Assembly (NCBI RefSeq): GCF_027943255.1
Contig: NC_072895.1
Span: 74,960,001-75,024,000 of the forward strand
Reading direction: 5' to 3'
DNA from: Anastrepha obliqua
Lineage: Eukaryota; Arthropoda; Insecta; Diptera; Tephritidae
Length of the DNA stretch: 64,000 nucleotides
Numbering within the stretch: position 1 is the stretch's first letter; every line of letters begins with the position of its first letter. Below are positions 20,858 to 31,012 of the stretch, in pieces. Both the position numbers and the translations under genes were made by a program. Under the pieces are notes generated by a model. The model was not told where the DNA came from and did not search any database. It was given only the letters and a program-made list of their open reading frames with translations.

Positions 20858-21136
20858 CCCCTTGCCGTGCCATTTATTTCGACGAAACTGGGGCCCAAGT
20901 GTTACGCGTCAACGCGTGGTAAACAGATAATAATATTATAAACTACTTTGTAACAGTAGTTATGAGACTCGTGACTAACTCTGGTGGCGTACAGATAGAA
21001 ACTAACATTCAATTACGACCCAGTCTCGTGATATTTACGTTTGGCCCGACGATCTATTCACGAGCCTGGCTTGTAATATTCATGTTTGGACCAAATTTAT
21101 CATCACGAGTCAGACTTGTTAAAGCACGGCAAGGGG
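20858..21136. mobile_element. piggyBac-like MITE, 279 bp, TTAA target duplication
   Basis: TTAA at 20854-20857 and 21137-21140 flank an insert that begins CCCCTTGCCGTGC and ends GCACGGCAAGGGG, a perfect 13-bp inverted repeat. TTAA duplication and a CCC/GGG terminus are piggyBac hallmarks. The interior (20970-21120) contains imperfectly repeated units with CTCGTGA-like and ATATT-ACGTTTGG-like words, some inverted. The 64-codon ORF through it is a repeat artefact. No transposase is encoded. Confidence 0.85.
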
Positions 21137-21140
21137 TTAA

Positions 21141-23632
21141 TCTAAGCCTGGGTTAAGGTATGCAAAAAACCCAATATGCCGCTGAATGCTGCACTGACCA
21201 ACGTTTCCTTAGATTTGAGTTTTTATTGTTGAAACTAAAGATACGAGGCTTTGTATATTCGGGTTACCTTCCGTATGGGTACAAAACGAAAACTATAAAC
21301 ACTAGCTGCTGCATAACAGCGCTTTCAACTGACAGCATGTTAAATTATACCTATGAATAACGAATATTTTTTTTATCATATGAAAAAGTGGGAAATCATA
21401 AACAGAAAGTATTACAGTATTTAGTATATGTACACATATACTATAAATACCTACCTTCTTCAGGCAATATGCTGACTCCAACTCACTATTACAACATTCA
21501 CTTTGGATGAAAGAGCAGAAAAAAAGGAAAAATAGTGCGTCTGCCTCACAAATTAAGACCAACGTAAGAATGAGATCGAAAATATAAAACTTTAGCAGCC
21601 AAAGCAACAGTTCGGGCGGCAGTTATTACCCAACAACTCAATTATTCAGATAAGCCCAGCATTGCCGGGAATGGGAAATGCTTGTATTATATGTATTATG
21701 TAATGGAGAATGCGAAGGAATGAATAAGGATGCTAAAAACTGAAACGGAAATGCAACGCCAGCAAGCTTTACACTCAGCTCACGTTTGCGTTATTGTCTC
21801 GCTTTGCATCTTAAGAAGCAGTTGGCTATCATGCCACACCTTCCGCCTGCCACCGTGCAATGCTATAAATATTCCAGTTTTACGGTCCTTTTGGGTGTAA
21901 TTTCAAACCGTACGCAATGAAAATGACGCAAACAAGAACATTAATAGACAACCCTATAAGCATCGTAAGCGTACTACTGAACAGAAGCAGAGTACTTCCA
22001 TGAGCTGAGAAATTGCTGTGAAATTCATATAAAGCGAAAATATGCTATGGTGTCAAAGGGAGCTTGTAAAGAAGTTAACCGCTCATGTTGCATTCGCTAG
22101 TAAGCAGCCAGGTTTTTATTTTTACATTCACCTAACTGCAAGGGTGGGTGTGTGTGTGATGGATGTTACTGTGCACGTGCTTGCATTGGTGGTAAACAGT
22201 GCTTTTTAGTGCAGCGAGTTTATAATTTCATTCGCAAAAAAGAACGCTGATGCGGTAAATCGAAGCACAGTGCAAAAAACTTAGTTACTACAGTATGAAA
22301 AATATTTTTTGAAATCAAAAAAGACTGCAAAACATTTAAGAATAAAGCAATAGAACTAAAGAACTCTGATGAAATACTCCTATTTATTTACACATACATA
22401 TGTAGTATAAAGTTTATGAACAACAAGTCCTTACAGACTACTAACACGAGTTAAATAAGATTATATACCGAATTTCAGAAGATTAATAAAACATCATTAG
22501 ACAAAGAAAAGGCAAGCGCGATGAGAAATGAAAACTGGGTCAACTCTTTAAAATCGCGTACCATCTTTGCGTTTCGGGCATAATTTGTTTTATTATAACT
22601 TCCATAAAAAGGGTAAGAATTCCGAAGTTCTCTTCTTGGAACAATAAACAGCAAAATCTTCCTTCATAATGCCACATACAAATTTACTGACATAGCAGAT
22701 GTTCTAGTTTCTAGAGGTTTGAGATTTAGAAGAAGTAAACGAGCATTATATGATGAAAGAGGTTCAGTTAATTGTAAAGACCGTAAACCATGCTTGAGAA
22801 AAACCTTTTGAATTTTCTCAAACCTGTTGGCTTGCAAGTTATTTTCAGAAAGTGTATGAAAAGTATGACTCTATGCCAGTTTCAGCCTTATCATCTCCAT
22901 CTTTAGAAACTATAAGAAGTTTTGAAATTTGCATATAAGATGTGCAGCTTGTAATTATGAAGCTTTTAAGCCCAGCACTAAAACAGATGGTGAAGGCTAT
23001 TCTTCACAATTATTCAGGACTTGTTGTGATTCTGTTTCTTATCCCTTCAGAGAACATTAATTCGTAGAGAAGACTCGAGAACGAATGAGCAGGTTAAATG
23101 TCAAATGCTAACAAAACGCGGGTAAGAAATTTTTATGATTTCACCACGGCCTTGGAAAATTTAACAGAAGGGAGTTAACATAGCGGAGCGTAGTCAACAG
23201 AATTAAATATAGCGTTTGCATGAAATGTAAAATGCCATGATTTGGTGTTAGGCAAAATAAAATAACATAAATACATTTTTCTTTCATGCTTATTTGCCGT
23301 CGGCATTTTGCATGCGCAAATAGATTATTTCTTGTGAGATGAATAAATTAATTCTAAGTATATGCATGCATGAATGTGAAATTTTAAGTGCCTAATTAGC
23401 TAAGTTGTATTGATATTAAGTGAATTATGGAAATTATTTCAAAATATAAAAATTAACTTTGTAAACCATTCATTTACATCAAAGGTTAGTATTTAACAAT
23501 CTGTTGTACTTTTTAAATTATTATGTATGTATATTCATATACTACAAAGTGTTGAATACATATAACATCTACCATCCATATTCATGTGAGCAGAAAAAAA
23601 TCTTCACCTGCCTCATAACATAGCTCATATGC
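21141..23632. other. Unassigned AT-rich interval
   Basis: About 2.5 kb. The minus-strand ORF at 21302-21607 (101 codons) is hydrophobic at its start but shows no family resemblance. No transposon signature seen. Confidence 0.4.
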
Positions 23633-23640
23633 ATATGTAC

Positions 23641-25437
23641 ATCTTCTTCTTAATTGGCGCGCTAACCGCTTACGCGATTTTGGCCGAGTTTAACAAAGCG
23701 CGCCAGTCGTTTCTTTCTCGTGCTAACCGGCGTCAATTGGACACACCAAGTGAAGCCAAGTCCTTCTCCACCTGATCTTTCCTTCCTCTTCCTCTACTAC
23801 CACCAGCTGGTACCGCATTGAATACTTTCAGAGCCGGAGCGTTTGTATCCATTCGGACGACATGACCCAACCAACGTAGCCGCTGTATCTTTATTCGCTG
23901 CGCTATGTCTATGTCGTCGTAAAGCTCATACAGCTCATCGTTCCATCGTCTGCGATATTCGCCGTTGCCAACGTGCAAAGGTCAAAAAATCTTACGCAGA
24001 ATCTTTCTCTCAAACACTCCCAGCGTCGCTTCCACGGATGTTGTCATCGTCCAAGGTTCTGCGCCATACGTTAGGACGGGCATGATGGGAGTCTTCTAGA
24101 GTGTTAGTTTTGTTCGTCGAGAGAGGACTTTACTACTCAATTGCCTACTTAGTCCAAAGTAGCACTCGTTGGCAAGAGAGATTCTACGTTGGATTTCAAG
24201 GCTGACATTGTTATCGGTGTTAATGCTGGTTCCTAAATAAAGGAAGTCTTTTACAACCTCAAAATTATAACTGTCAACAGTGACGTGGGTGCCGATACGC
24301 GAGTGCGCCATCTGTTTGTTTGATGAGAGGTGGTACTTCCTTTTGTCCTCGTTCACCACCAGACCCATTCGCTTTGCCTCTTTATCCAGTTTGGAGAAGG
24401 CAGAACTAACAGCGCGGTTGTTAAGGCCGATGACGTCAATATCATCGGCATACGCCAACAATTGTACGCTCTTATAAAAAATTGCAAAAACATCAGGTTA
24501 AAGAAGTAGCACGACAGCGAGTCACCCTGTCTGAAACCTCGTTTGGTATGAAACGGCGCGGAGAGGTCCTTCCCAATTCTGACGGCACTGCTGGTGTTGA
24601 GCAACGACATCTTGCATAGATGTATTAGTTTTGTGGGGATACCAAATTCAGACATCAAGCATACCGATAACTCCTTTTCGTACTGTCGAATGTAGCTTTG
24701 AAATCGGCAAAAAGATGGTGTGTGTCGATTCTCCTTTCATGGGTCTTTTCCAAGATTTGGCGTATTGTAAATATTTGGTCGATGGTACACTTTCCAGATC
24801 TAAAGCCACACTGATAAGGTCCAATCAGTTGATTGGCGGTGGGCTTCAGCCTTTCACACAATACGCTCGCTAGAACCTTATAGTCGATATTTAGAGACTA
24901 ATCCCGCGATAATTGGCACAGATTGCAAGATCCCCCTTTTTATGGAATGGGCAGAGCACATTTAAATTCCGATCGGCAGGCATGCTTTCATCCGACCATA
25001 TTTGGAATAGAAGCTGATGCATGCACCTTACCAGCTCCTCGTCGCCATGTTTGAATAGCTCAGCCGGCAGTCCGTCGGTGCCAGCGGCTTTATTGTTCTT
25101 TAGCCGCGTTATCGCTATTCTCACCTCGTCATGGTCGGGTAGCGGAATGACAATTCCGTCGTCAACGATTGGGGTATCGGGATCTTCACATTCTCTGTGA
25201 CATGCGCAGCTATCACTCTTTAATAGGTTCGAGAAGTGTTCCCTCCATAATTTAGGAATGCTCTGGATGTCAATCACCAGTTCGCCGTGTTTGTTCTTAC
25301 AGGCAAACGCTCCGGTCTTAAAACCTTATGTAAGCCGCCGAACTTTCTGGTAGAATTTTCGGGCGTTGTTCCTATTGGCCAGCGTCTCAAGCTCCTTGCA
25401 CTCACGTATTTCGGCCTCTCGTTTCTTCTGTCGTTCT
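23641..25437 (-). mobile_element. RTE-type LINE, 5'-truncated copy
   Basis: It runs from about 25437 (5') to the 3' terminus TTAGCGCGCCAATTAAGAAG in reverse complement at 23643-23670. The tail is (AAG)n, typical of RTE elements, which end in short simple repeats and not poly(A). ATATGTAC occurs just outside both ends (23633-23640, 25438-25445) as a possible target-site duplication, though this word is common in the local TATG-rich DNA. Homologous copies lie at 28831, 30377, 42848 and 63345. Confidence 0.88.
23733..25430 (-). pseudogene. RTE-like reverse transcriptase, frameshifted
   Basis: Minus-strand pieces in order: RKFYQKVRRLT linker (25400), IPKLWREHFSNLL, RLKNNKAAGTDGLPAELFKH, LCPFHKKGDLAICANYRGIS (24900), QCGFRSGKCTIDQIFTIRQI, a HHLFADFKATFDS block (catalytic FADFK-AFDS), GFRQGDSLSCYFFNL (RQGD/LSP-like), and MLAYADDIDVIG (catalytic YADD, 24450). 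It then gives the thumb YLGTSINTDNNVSLEIQRRI and a C-terminal IQRLRWLGHVVRMDTNAPA...RGRKDQVEKDL, the signature tail of RTE-clade proteins. Frames break near 24880, 24480 and 24090-23980. In a complete element an upstream endonuclease would be fused. Confidence 0.88.
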
Positions 25438-25445
25438 ATATGTAC

Positions 25446-26302
25446 GTACATCCTATAAAAAATTCCAAAGGAAATAGCAAACATATTTCTGATATATGCA
25501 TGCAAAAATCTCATCTAAACCGTAGGCGTTTACATATACATATGTATGTATGTATGTAAGCATATATGAATAAAAATGTTGTGGCAATGTATGTACGTAG
25601 ATAATTCTATTCTATGCGAAACATTGCATATTCGTATATACATATGTATGTACATATAACCGCACACACTCACTTTACGCTTTTATGTACATGCGTACGA
25701 TTCCAAAACTAAAATTCTAAGCCTAGCGACTACAAGAACAAAATGCATTCATAGGCGTAGCTGTAGCGTCCATAAATATTTACCCGCGACGGCGCTGAAC
25801 AGTTTCAAATATTGTAAAGAACAACAAAAACAAATTCATTGATAAGTTCGGGCTCATATTTCTGCGAGCAAAGTCCATTCATTCATAAAACGAGCCGCCC
25901 ATATGCCAATTTTCTCGACCGTTCGAAAATAGTCAATATTGGAATATTTCGCGTTGAATTATTTGCCAATATTTGGTAAATCTTGAATTATGTATGCATC
26001 AATATATGTATGTCTGTATGTAAATATGTCTTTCTAAATGCTCGACAACCGCAGCTGTTGTGCGTCAAGTGCGCGCATGATAGCCCAATGAAATTAGGTA
26101 AAAAAAGGGGTCAACCTCGGAATGAAAGATAATAAGCTGGAAATTGGTAAAAACCTTTGTTTTGTCACCCTAAATATTGTCTCAAAAATCACAAATGCTA
26201 TCGCGTCCGCGTCTTAAGATGTTGAAGGTCAAAGGTCACAAAAAACGATTTTTCGCGAATATCTCGGTTCCTGTTGCTTAAATGATATTTTCACCTATAA
26301 TG
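25446..26302. other. Unassigned; TATG-rich microsatellite region
   Basis: Contains (TATG)n/(ATGT)n runs near 25530-25560, 25630-25660 and 25995-26025. No coding feature. Confidence 0.5.
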
Positions 26303-26335
26303 AAAGTTGTAGAGTATAAAATTCTCTACAACTTT
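26303..26335. repeat. Perfect 12-bp hairpin
   Basis: AAAGTTGTAGAG at 26303-26314 and CTCTACAACTTT at 26324-26335 are exact reverse complements around a 9-nt loop. It sits within a region (26160-26460) whose texture resembles the inside of a dispersed non-coding repeat. No function is inferred. Confidence 0.6.
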
Positions 26336-26548
26336 TGTCTAAACTTTTTTTTATACGATCAAGCGTTTTTGAGGTAGAGAGCGAAGGGTGCGCAGCGTAC
26401 GGTCGTATATGACCTAATGCAGGGTCAAGCGTGAGTTACGGTTATCAGTACGTTGTATAAAGTCAAATATTGACAAAAAAATTATAATTATTAAGTAATG
26501 CCCATTATTTCTGTACTTATTATTAATTATACCTCAAAATACCTTAAA

Positions 26549-26777
26549 AATACCTCAAGATCACATTCGTGCAGCATGCAACTCATTTTTTGACCGTTTG
26601 AAGGCTATAGTCAGGGCAAAAGGTGGTCATATCGAGCTGAAGTGAATATATAATATAGTATGTTAAAATTGTAATCATTTTTGAACAATTTTGTCTTTGA
26701 AACCAATAAAAACTAATTTCACACAAAAAATTTATGGTGTTTTGAATAGGTAACACTTCATATCGTTCACCCTGTAT
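26549..26777 (+). mobile_element. Tc1/mariner 3' end fragment
   Basis: The plus strand encodes the last ~28 residues of a transposase (DHIRAACNSFFDRLKAIV, ending before a TGA), followed by a short 3' UTR and the terminus AACACTTCATATCGTTCACCCTG with TA beside it. CAGGGTG-type ends fit the mariner and DD41D group. The rest of the element upstream is missing. Confidence 0.65.
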
Positions 26778-28830
26778 TTCTGCCAATTATCTCTTCAAAT
26801 AAATTATAATTATTGGTGACGCTACAACTGCCTTGTAATAGTCCTACCAGGTTTTAATGGCTTCCAGTATTTCACCTGATCCTACCAGCAATGCAATGTC
26901 CCTTCGAATATACGGCATTGGACTCAAAATGCTAGTTTGGTGAGGTTTGACATATGGTTTATGGTTGCCATAATATTTACATTTTTTATCCTCAGTTATA
27001 TCCATGTCTACATGACAAGAAGATTTTTTGACTTACAAACTTGTCTTTTGACGTGCGAGGCTTCACTTCATATAACACTACATTTTTTTTGGGTTTGTAT
27101 AAATCCGATTGCTTTAGTAAATTTTCCTTGTGTCACTCCTAATGATTTTGTTAGCTCTTTTTCAATTGCCTCGAGCTTTTACATAGTATTTCCTTCTTTA
27201 TTCCAAATCTTTATTCTAGAACCTTTCACTTAGCCAAGCAGTTTTTTTTTTCTTCAATATCAAATTACCACATGCTATAGTAAAACTTGTATGACTTCAC
27301 GTTAATTTTTAGCGACATGTCTTCCGAAGTGATAAAGCGCTAATACTAATGAAAAATCTTTAACTGAGAGATGCCTGGGTGGCAACCCGTAGATAGAGTT
27401 CAAAGAGTATGCGGCGTATAAAAAATGTATAATGTCGGATTAGTTCCTAAGCACCACAATGTTTAATAGCACGCATTAAAATATTCCTTCTCCGTCATCT
27501 TTATCGCTTGAGCTTCTTCCTAATCCGCTTCTTTAATTGCTTCTTCTATGCTGTTGTTGCATCAAATTAAGTTATTGGTTCATTTTTCGCTTTTTCTCCT
27601 TTTTTCCAAGCGTTAAAGCGGCAAAGAAAAGGATAAAGCCTTGCGCAGACACGCGCAGGCCATTTTGATGTGCTGATACGTGCATATTTTCTATGTGTTC
27701 ATAACTTGTTTTTTTGTTTGTATTTTTTTTTGTCTATTATAATTTAATATTTTTATATTTTTTCTCTGTCCTCAGATTCCTTTCTTTCATTAGCCATTTT
27801 CGTTTTACAATTTTCTTACTTCGTGTTGTGCCCCTTAGCGAACGCAGCTGAATGCAACATTGTCACGTCTGTTTTGTTGTTGTTTATAGTCATTGTCGTC
27901 GTCGTGGGCTACACTTTGGGGCACATAATTAAAATTTAAACTTCTAACATGCACTTTGGCGAAGTCGTTGTTGTTACTGTTGGGTTTTTTTCTTTTTGTT
28001 ATTGCATTTTCCATTTTATTTTCCTTAGAGCAGAAAAGTAGAAAATTAAGTAGAAAATAAACTTAATAAAAAGGTATATTATGTAAGAAAGCAAGTTATT
28101 GTATGTAAAAAAAATAGATTGGAGGCAACAGTATCCTGTTAAAAAGTCGCTGCAAAGTGAGCCGCTGCTTATATGTGTGGGTGCATACACACATAAATAC
28201 ATACTCGTACTCCTACTAGGTAAGTTGGCTGATGTTTTCGATGCTTTGAAGTCAAGTATGCTGTTGACTGACACACTTGCAGCTTGCCACTTACCACTTG
28301 CCACATGCTGTGCAACACTTCTCAGGCAATGGTGGCGGCAAGACCTATGTATACTGACATATGTGTGTATGTATTGTATGTGTAAATGTGTACATACGAG
28401 TATATATGGCTATTTTTTTTGTCTGCGCCTTTCGTTTGCTTTACGACGAAAAGTAAACAATTATGAGCTTGCTGGCAATATGAGCTAATTATCGTAGAAT
28501 AGGAGTACAGCCACACATTGGCACTGCCTCATTTTTTATGCACACCCACACACACATGTAGACATGAACTCTTTCCAACAATTATGTTTACATTTACCGC
28601 ATTATCCTTTTTAATGAAGTTGCTCGCAGAAATCAGAAAGTAATTTTTATGTGGAAGCAAAGACAGTTTTTAATACAATTAATGGACAAAATACTTTTAA
28701 GAAAAAATCGTAGCGACTGACAAAATTTCTTACAAATTTTTATTTAAAGCTTCTGAGAAAAAAATTGACTTATCAAAAATATAAGGAAGAGAAAGACCGT
28801 CAATTAAAAATCTGGTGCAATATTTTATCT
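26778..28830. other. Unassigned AT-rich interval
   Basis: About 2 kb. Opposing ORFs around 27999-28516 (up to 129 codons) have no recognisable domain. Microsatellite-like TATG/CACA runs near 28360-28560. Confidence 0.4.
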
Positions 28831-30376
28831 AGAGGATGGTTCCATGTGCAGAAGTCCACGCAAGTGGGGAAAGTTACTGATCGCCATTCACTTGGGAGTG
28901 GCCAGGACGATTCTTCTGCATATGGTTCAAGCAGCTCACAACTCCCGGGATTAGCCCACGTATACTCTGGGTAGCTTCCGAACACCCACTGGGAGTGAGC
29001 TAACGTGAGAAGGCGAAACTTTCCAGGATAGCTGGTTGTGCGCTGGGTTGGGGATCCGCCACTTAAAAATCACCCCCAATGAAAAGACTAACAAAGCCTC
29101 GGATGAGAACTACCTTTATTAATGACGACCCCTGCAAACAAAGAAAGGAATATGATTTGAGGGCATGCCCGGCTGGTTGATGTCCTCGTGAGAGTAAAGG
29201 CTGACATCACTGCCATTCAAGAAATGCGATGGACGGGGCAAGGCAGAAAAACTACTATAGCTGCCATGTAAAGGAGCGCAAATTCGGTGCCGGATTTGTT
29301 GTGGGAGAGAGACTTCGTCGCCATGTACTGTCGTTCCCTCCGGTGGACGAGCGTCTCGCAATAATCCGCATCAAAGCCCGTTTTTTCAACATCTCGCTAA
29401 TTTGCGCCCACGCCCCGACGGAAGAGAGGGAAGATTCAACCAAAGATTCCTTCTATGAGCGCTTGGAACGTTCCTATGAGCATTGACCCCGCCACGACAA
29501 AAAAATTGTGCTTGGCGACCTCAACGCCAGGGTGGGAAAGGAGGGAATTTTTGCATAACGAAACATCCGGTAACGGACAGAGGCTGATCGACTTCGCCGT
29601 GCCCGAAATATGTTAGTCTGCAGCACCAGATTCCAGCATTAAAAGATACACCAAGCTACCTGGCTGTCTCTTGATCGAAAAACACGAAACCAGATCGATC
29701 ATGTTGTGATAGATGGAAGACGCGCTCCTAGTTTATTAGATGTACGTACACTACCTACGCAAAGGATGTTCAACATCGAAAAGCCGCAATCACAACAGAC
29801 AGCCAAAAGATTCGGCACCCGACTCCCACTTCTGCTCTCAGAGAGTACTGCCCAAACAACAGTTGGTACGACGAGGAATGTCATGCTGCGATTGGGCGCA
29901 ACGCGAGCCATGTGGAATCGCTACAGAGAGCTAAGAAAGGAAGAGAGACGTATTATCCGAAAGAAGAAACGAGAGGCCGTAATACGTGAGGGCGAGGAGC
30001 TTGAGAGAAGCTTGAAGAATAAAGACGGCGATCTGATGACTGACGTAGAGAGCAATCTTAAATTATGGAGGGAACACTTCTCGAACCTACTAAATAGTGA
30101 CAGCTGCGCATGTCACAGAGAATGTGAAGGTCCCGATACCCCAATCGTTGACGACGGAATTGTCGTTCCGCTCCCCGACCATGACTAGGTGAGAATAGCG
30201 ATAACGCGGCTAACAACAATAAAGCCGTGGGCGCCGACGGACTGCCGGCTGAGCTATTCAAACATAGCGGCGAGGAGCTGGTAAGGTGCACGCATCAGCT
30301 TCTATGCAAAATATGGTCGGATGAAAGCATGCCTCCCGATTGGAATTTAAGTGTGCTCTGCCCCAATCCATAAAAA
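28831..30376 (+). mobile_element. RTE-type LINE, 5' half (leader, endonuclease, start of RT)
   Basis: From about 28831 the sequence is homologous, in inverse orientation, to 31012-30377. It comprises a ~280-bp leader, the endonuclease domain, the linker and the beginning of the RT, and stops at LSVLCPNP near 30370, where the next RT motif (HKKGD...NYRGISL) should follow. There it joins the inverted copy. This is the only copy in the window that retains most of the endonuclease. Confidence 0.82.
29165..30370 (+). pseudogene. RTE-like endonuclease and RT N-terminus, broken
   Basis: Pieces in order: LVDVLVRVKADITAIQEMRW (the catalytic Glu motif of apurinic-type endonucleases), a small deletion, KERKFGAGFVVGERLRR, ERLAIIRIKARFFNISLICA, HAPTEE, then KKIVLGDLNARVGKEG (the GDLNARVG catalytic motif) near 29500. 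After a frameshift comes DRSCCD/VIDGRRAPSLLDV, and an open 160-codon stretch 29706-30188 covering the basic linker (KEERRIIRKKKREAVIREGE) and LWREHFSNLLNSDSCACHRE. A stop at 30187 and another frameshift follow before GADGLPAELFKH-like RT sequence. This fold is often annotated as a craniofacial development protein 2-like gene in insects, but here it is clearly LINE-derived. Confidence 0.85.
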
Positions 30377-31012
30377 ATGTCTTGCGTGTCTTCCATCTAT
30401 CGCAACATGATCGAGCTTGGTATATTTTTTTATGCTGAAACCTGGTGCTGCAGACTACCATCTTTCGGGTCCCGGCGAAGTCGATCAGACTCTTTCTGTA
30501 ACCGAATGTTTCGAATTTGCGCTGCTTTGCATGGTAGCTGTAGCAGACGTCGCAAGGTCTAATATTCTTCTTTCCCTGCCTCGTCCACTGCATATCTTGA
30601 ATGACGGCGATGTCAGCCTTTGCCCTTATGAGGACATCAGCGAGACAAGCAGGGACCAATTAAGGGACCAGACATTCCAGGTGGATACCCTCAAATCATA
30701 ATCCTTAGTTCGTTTGCAGAGGTCATCATCAGGGTAAGTAGTTCTCAACCGAAGCTTTGTGTAGCTTTTCATTGGGGAAGATTTTACGGGGCGGGTTCCA
30801 AACCAGATATTTTGGGATGCTTTGCTTTCTCACATTAGCTCGCTCACAAACGGATGTTCAGGAGCTACCCGGGGGATACTTGGGCGAAGTCGGAAGTGGA
30901 AGTGGAAGCTGTGAGTTGCTTGGACCCTGTGCAAACGCTCTCCCAAGTGGATGGCATTCTGGTACTTTCCCCCACTCGCGTTGACTTTTACACATGGACC
31001 CATCCTCCAACC
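30377..31012 (-). mobile_element. RTE-type LINE 5' fragment, inverted relative to the preceding copy
   Basis: Read on the minus strand, it starts with the same leader (GTGGGGGAAAGTACCAGAATG, GAACATCCG) as the plus-strand copy. It continues into the endonuclease: LADVLIRAKADIAVIQDMQW, GQGKKN, PCDVCYSYHAKQRKF, then LIDFAGTRKMVVCSTRFQHKK and DHVAIDGRHA at the junction. In the catalytic motif QEMRW the Glu is replaced (QDMQW). A large part between KQRKF and LIDFA is deleted, including GDLNARVG. The copy meets its sister tail to tail near 30376. Confidence 0.8.

Noticed and set aside
20463..20897. 15-base exact repeat CGAAACTGGGGCCCA at 20463 and 20883
   Set aside because: A single 15-base match in a 64-kb window is near chance expectation and the flanks do not match; the second copy lies within the MITE.
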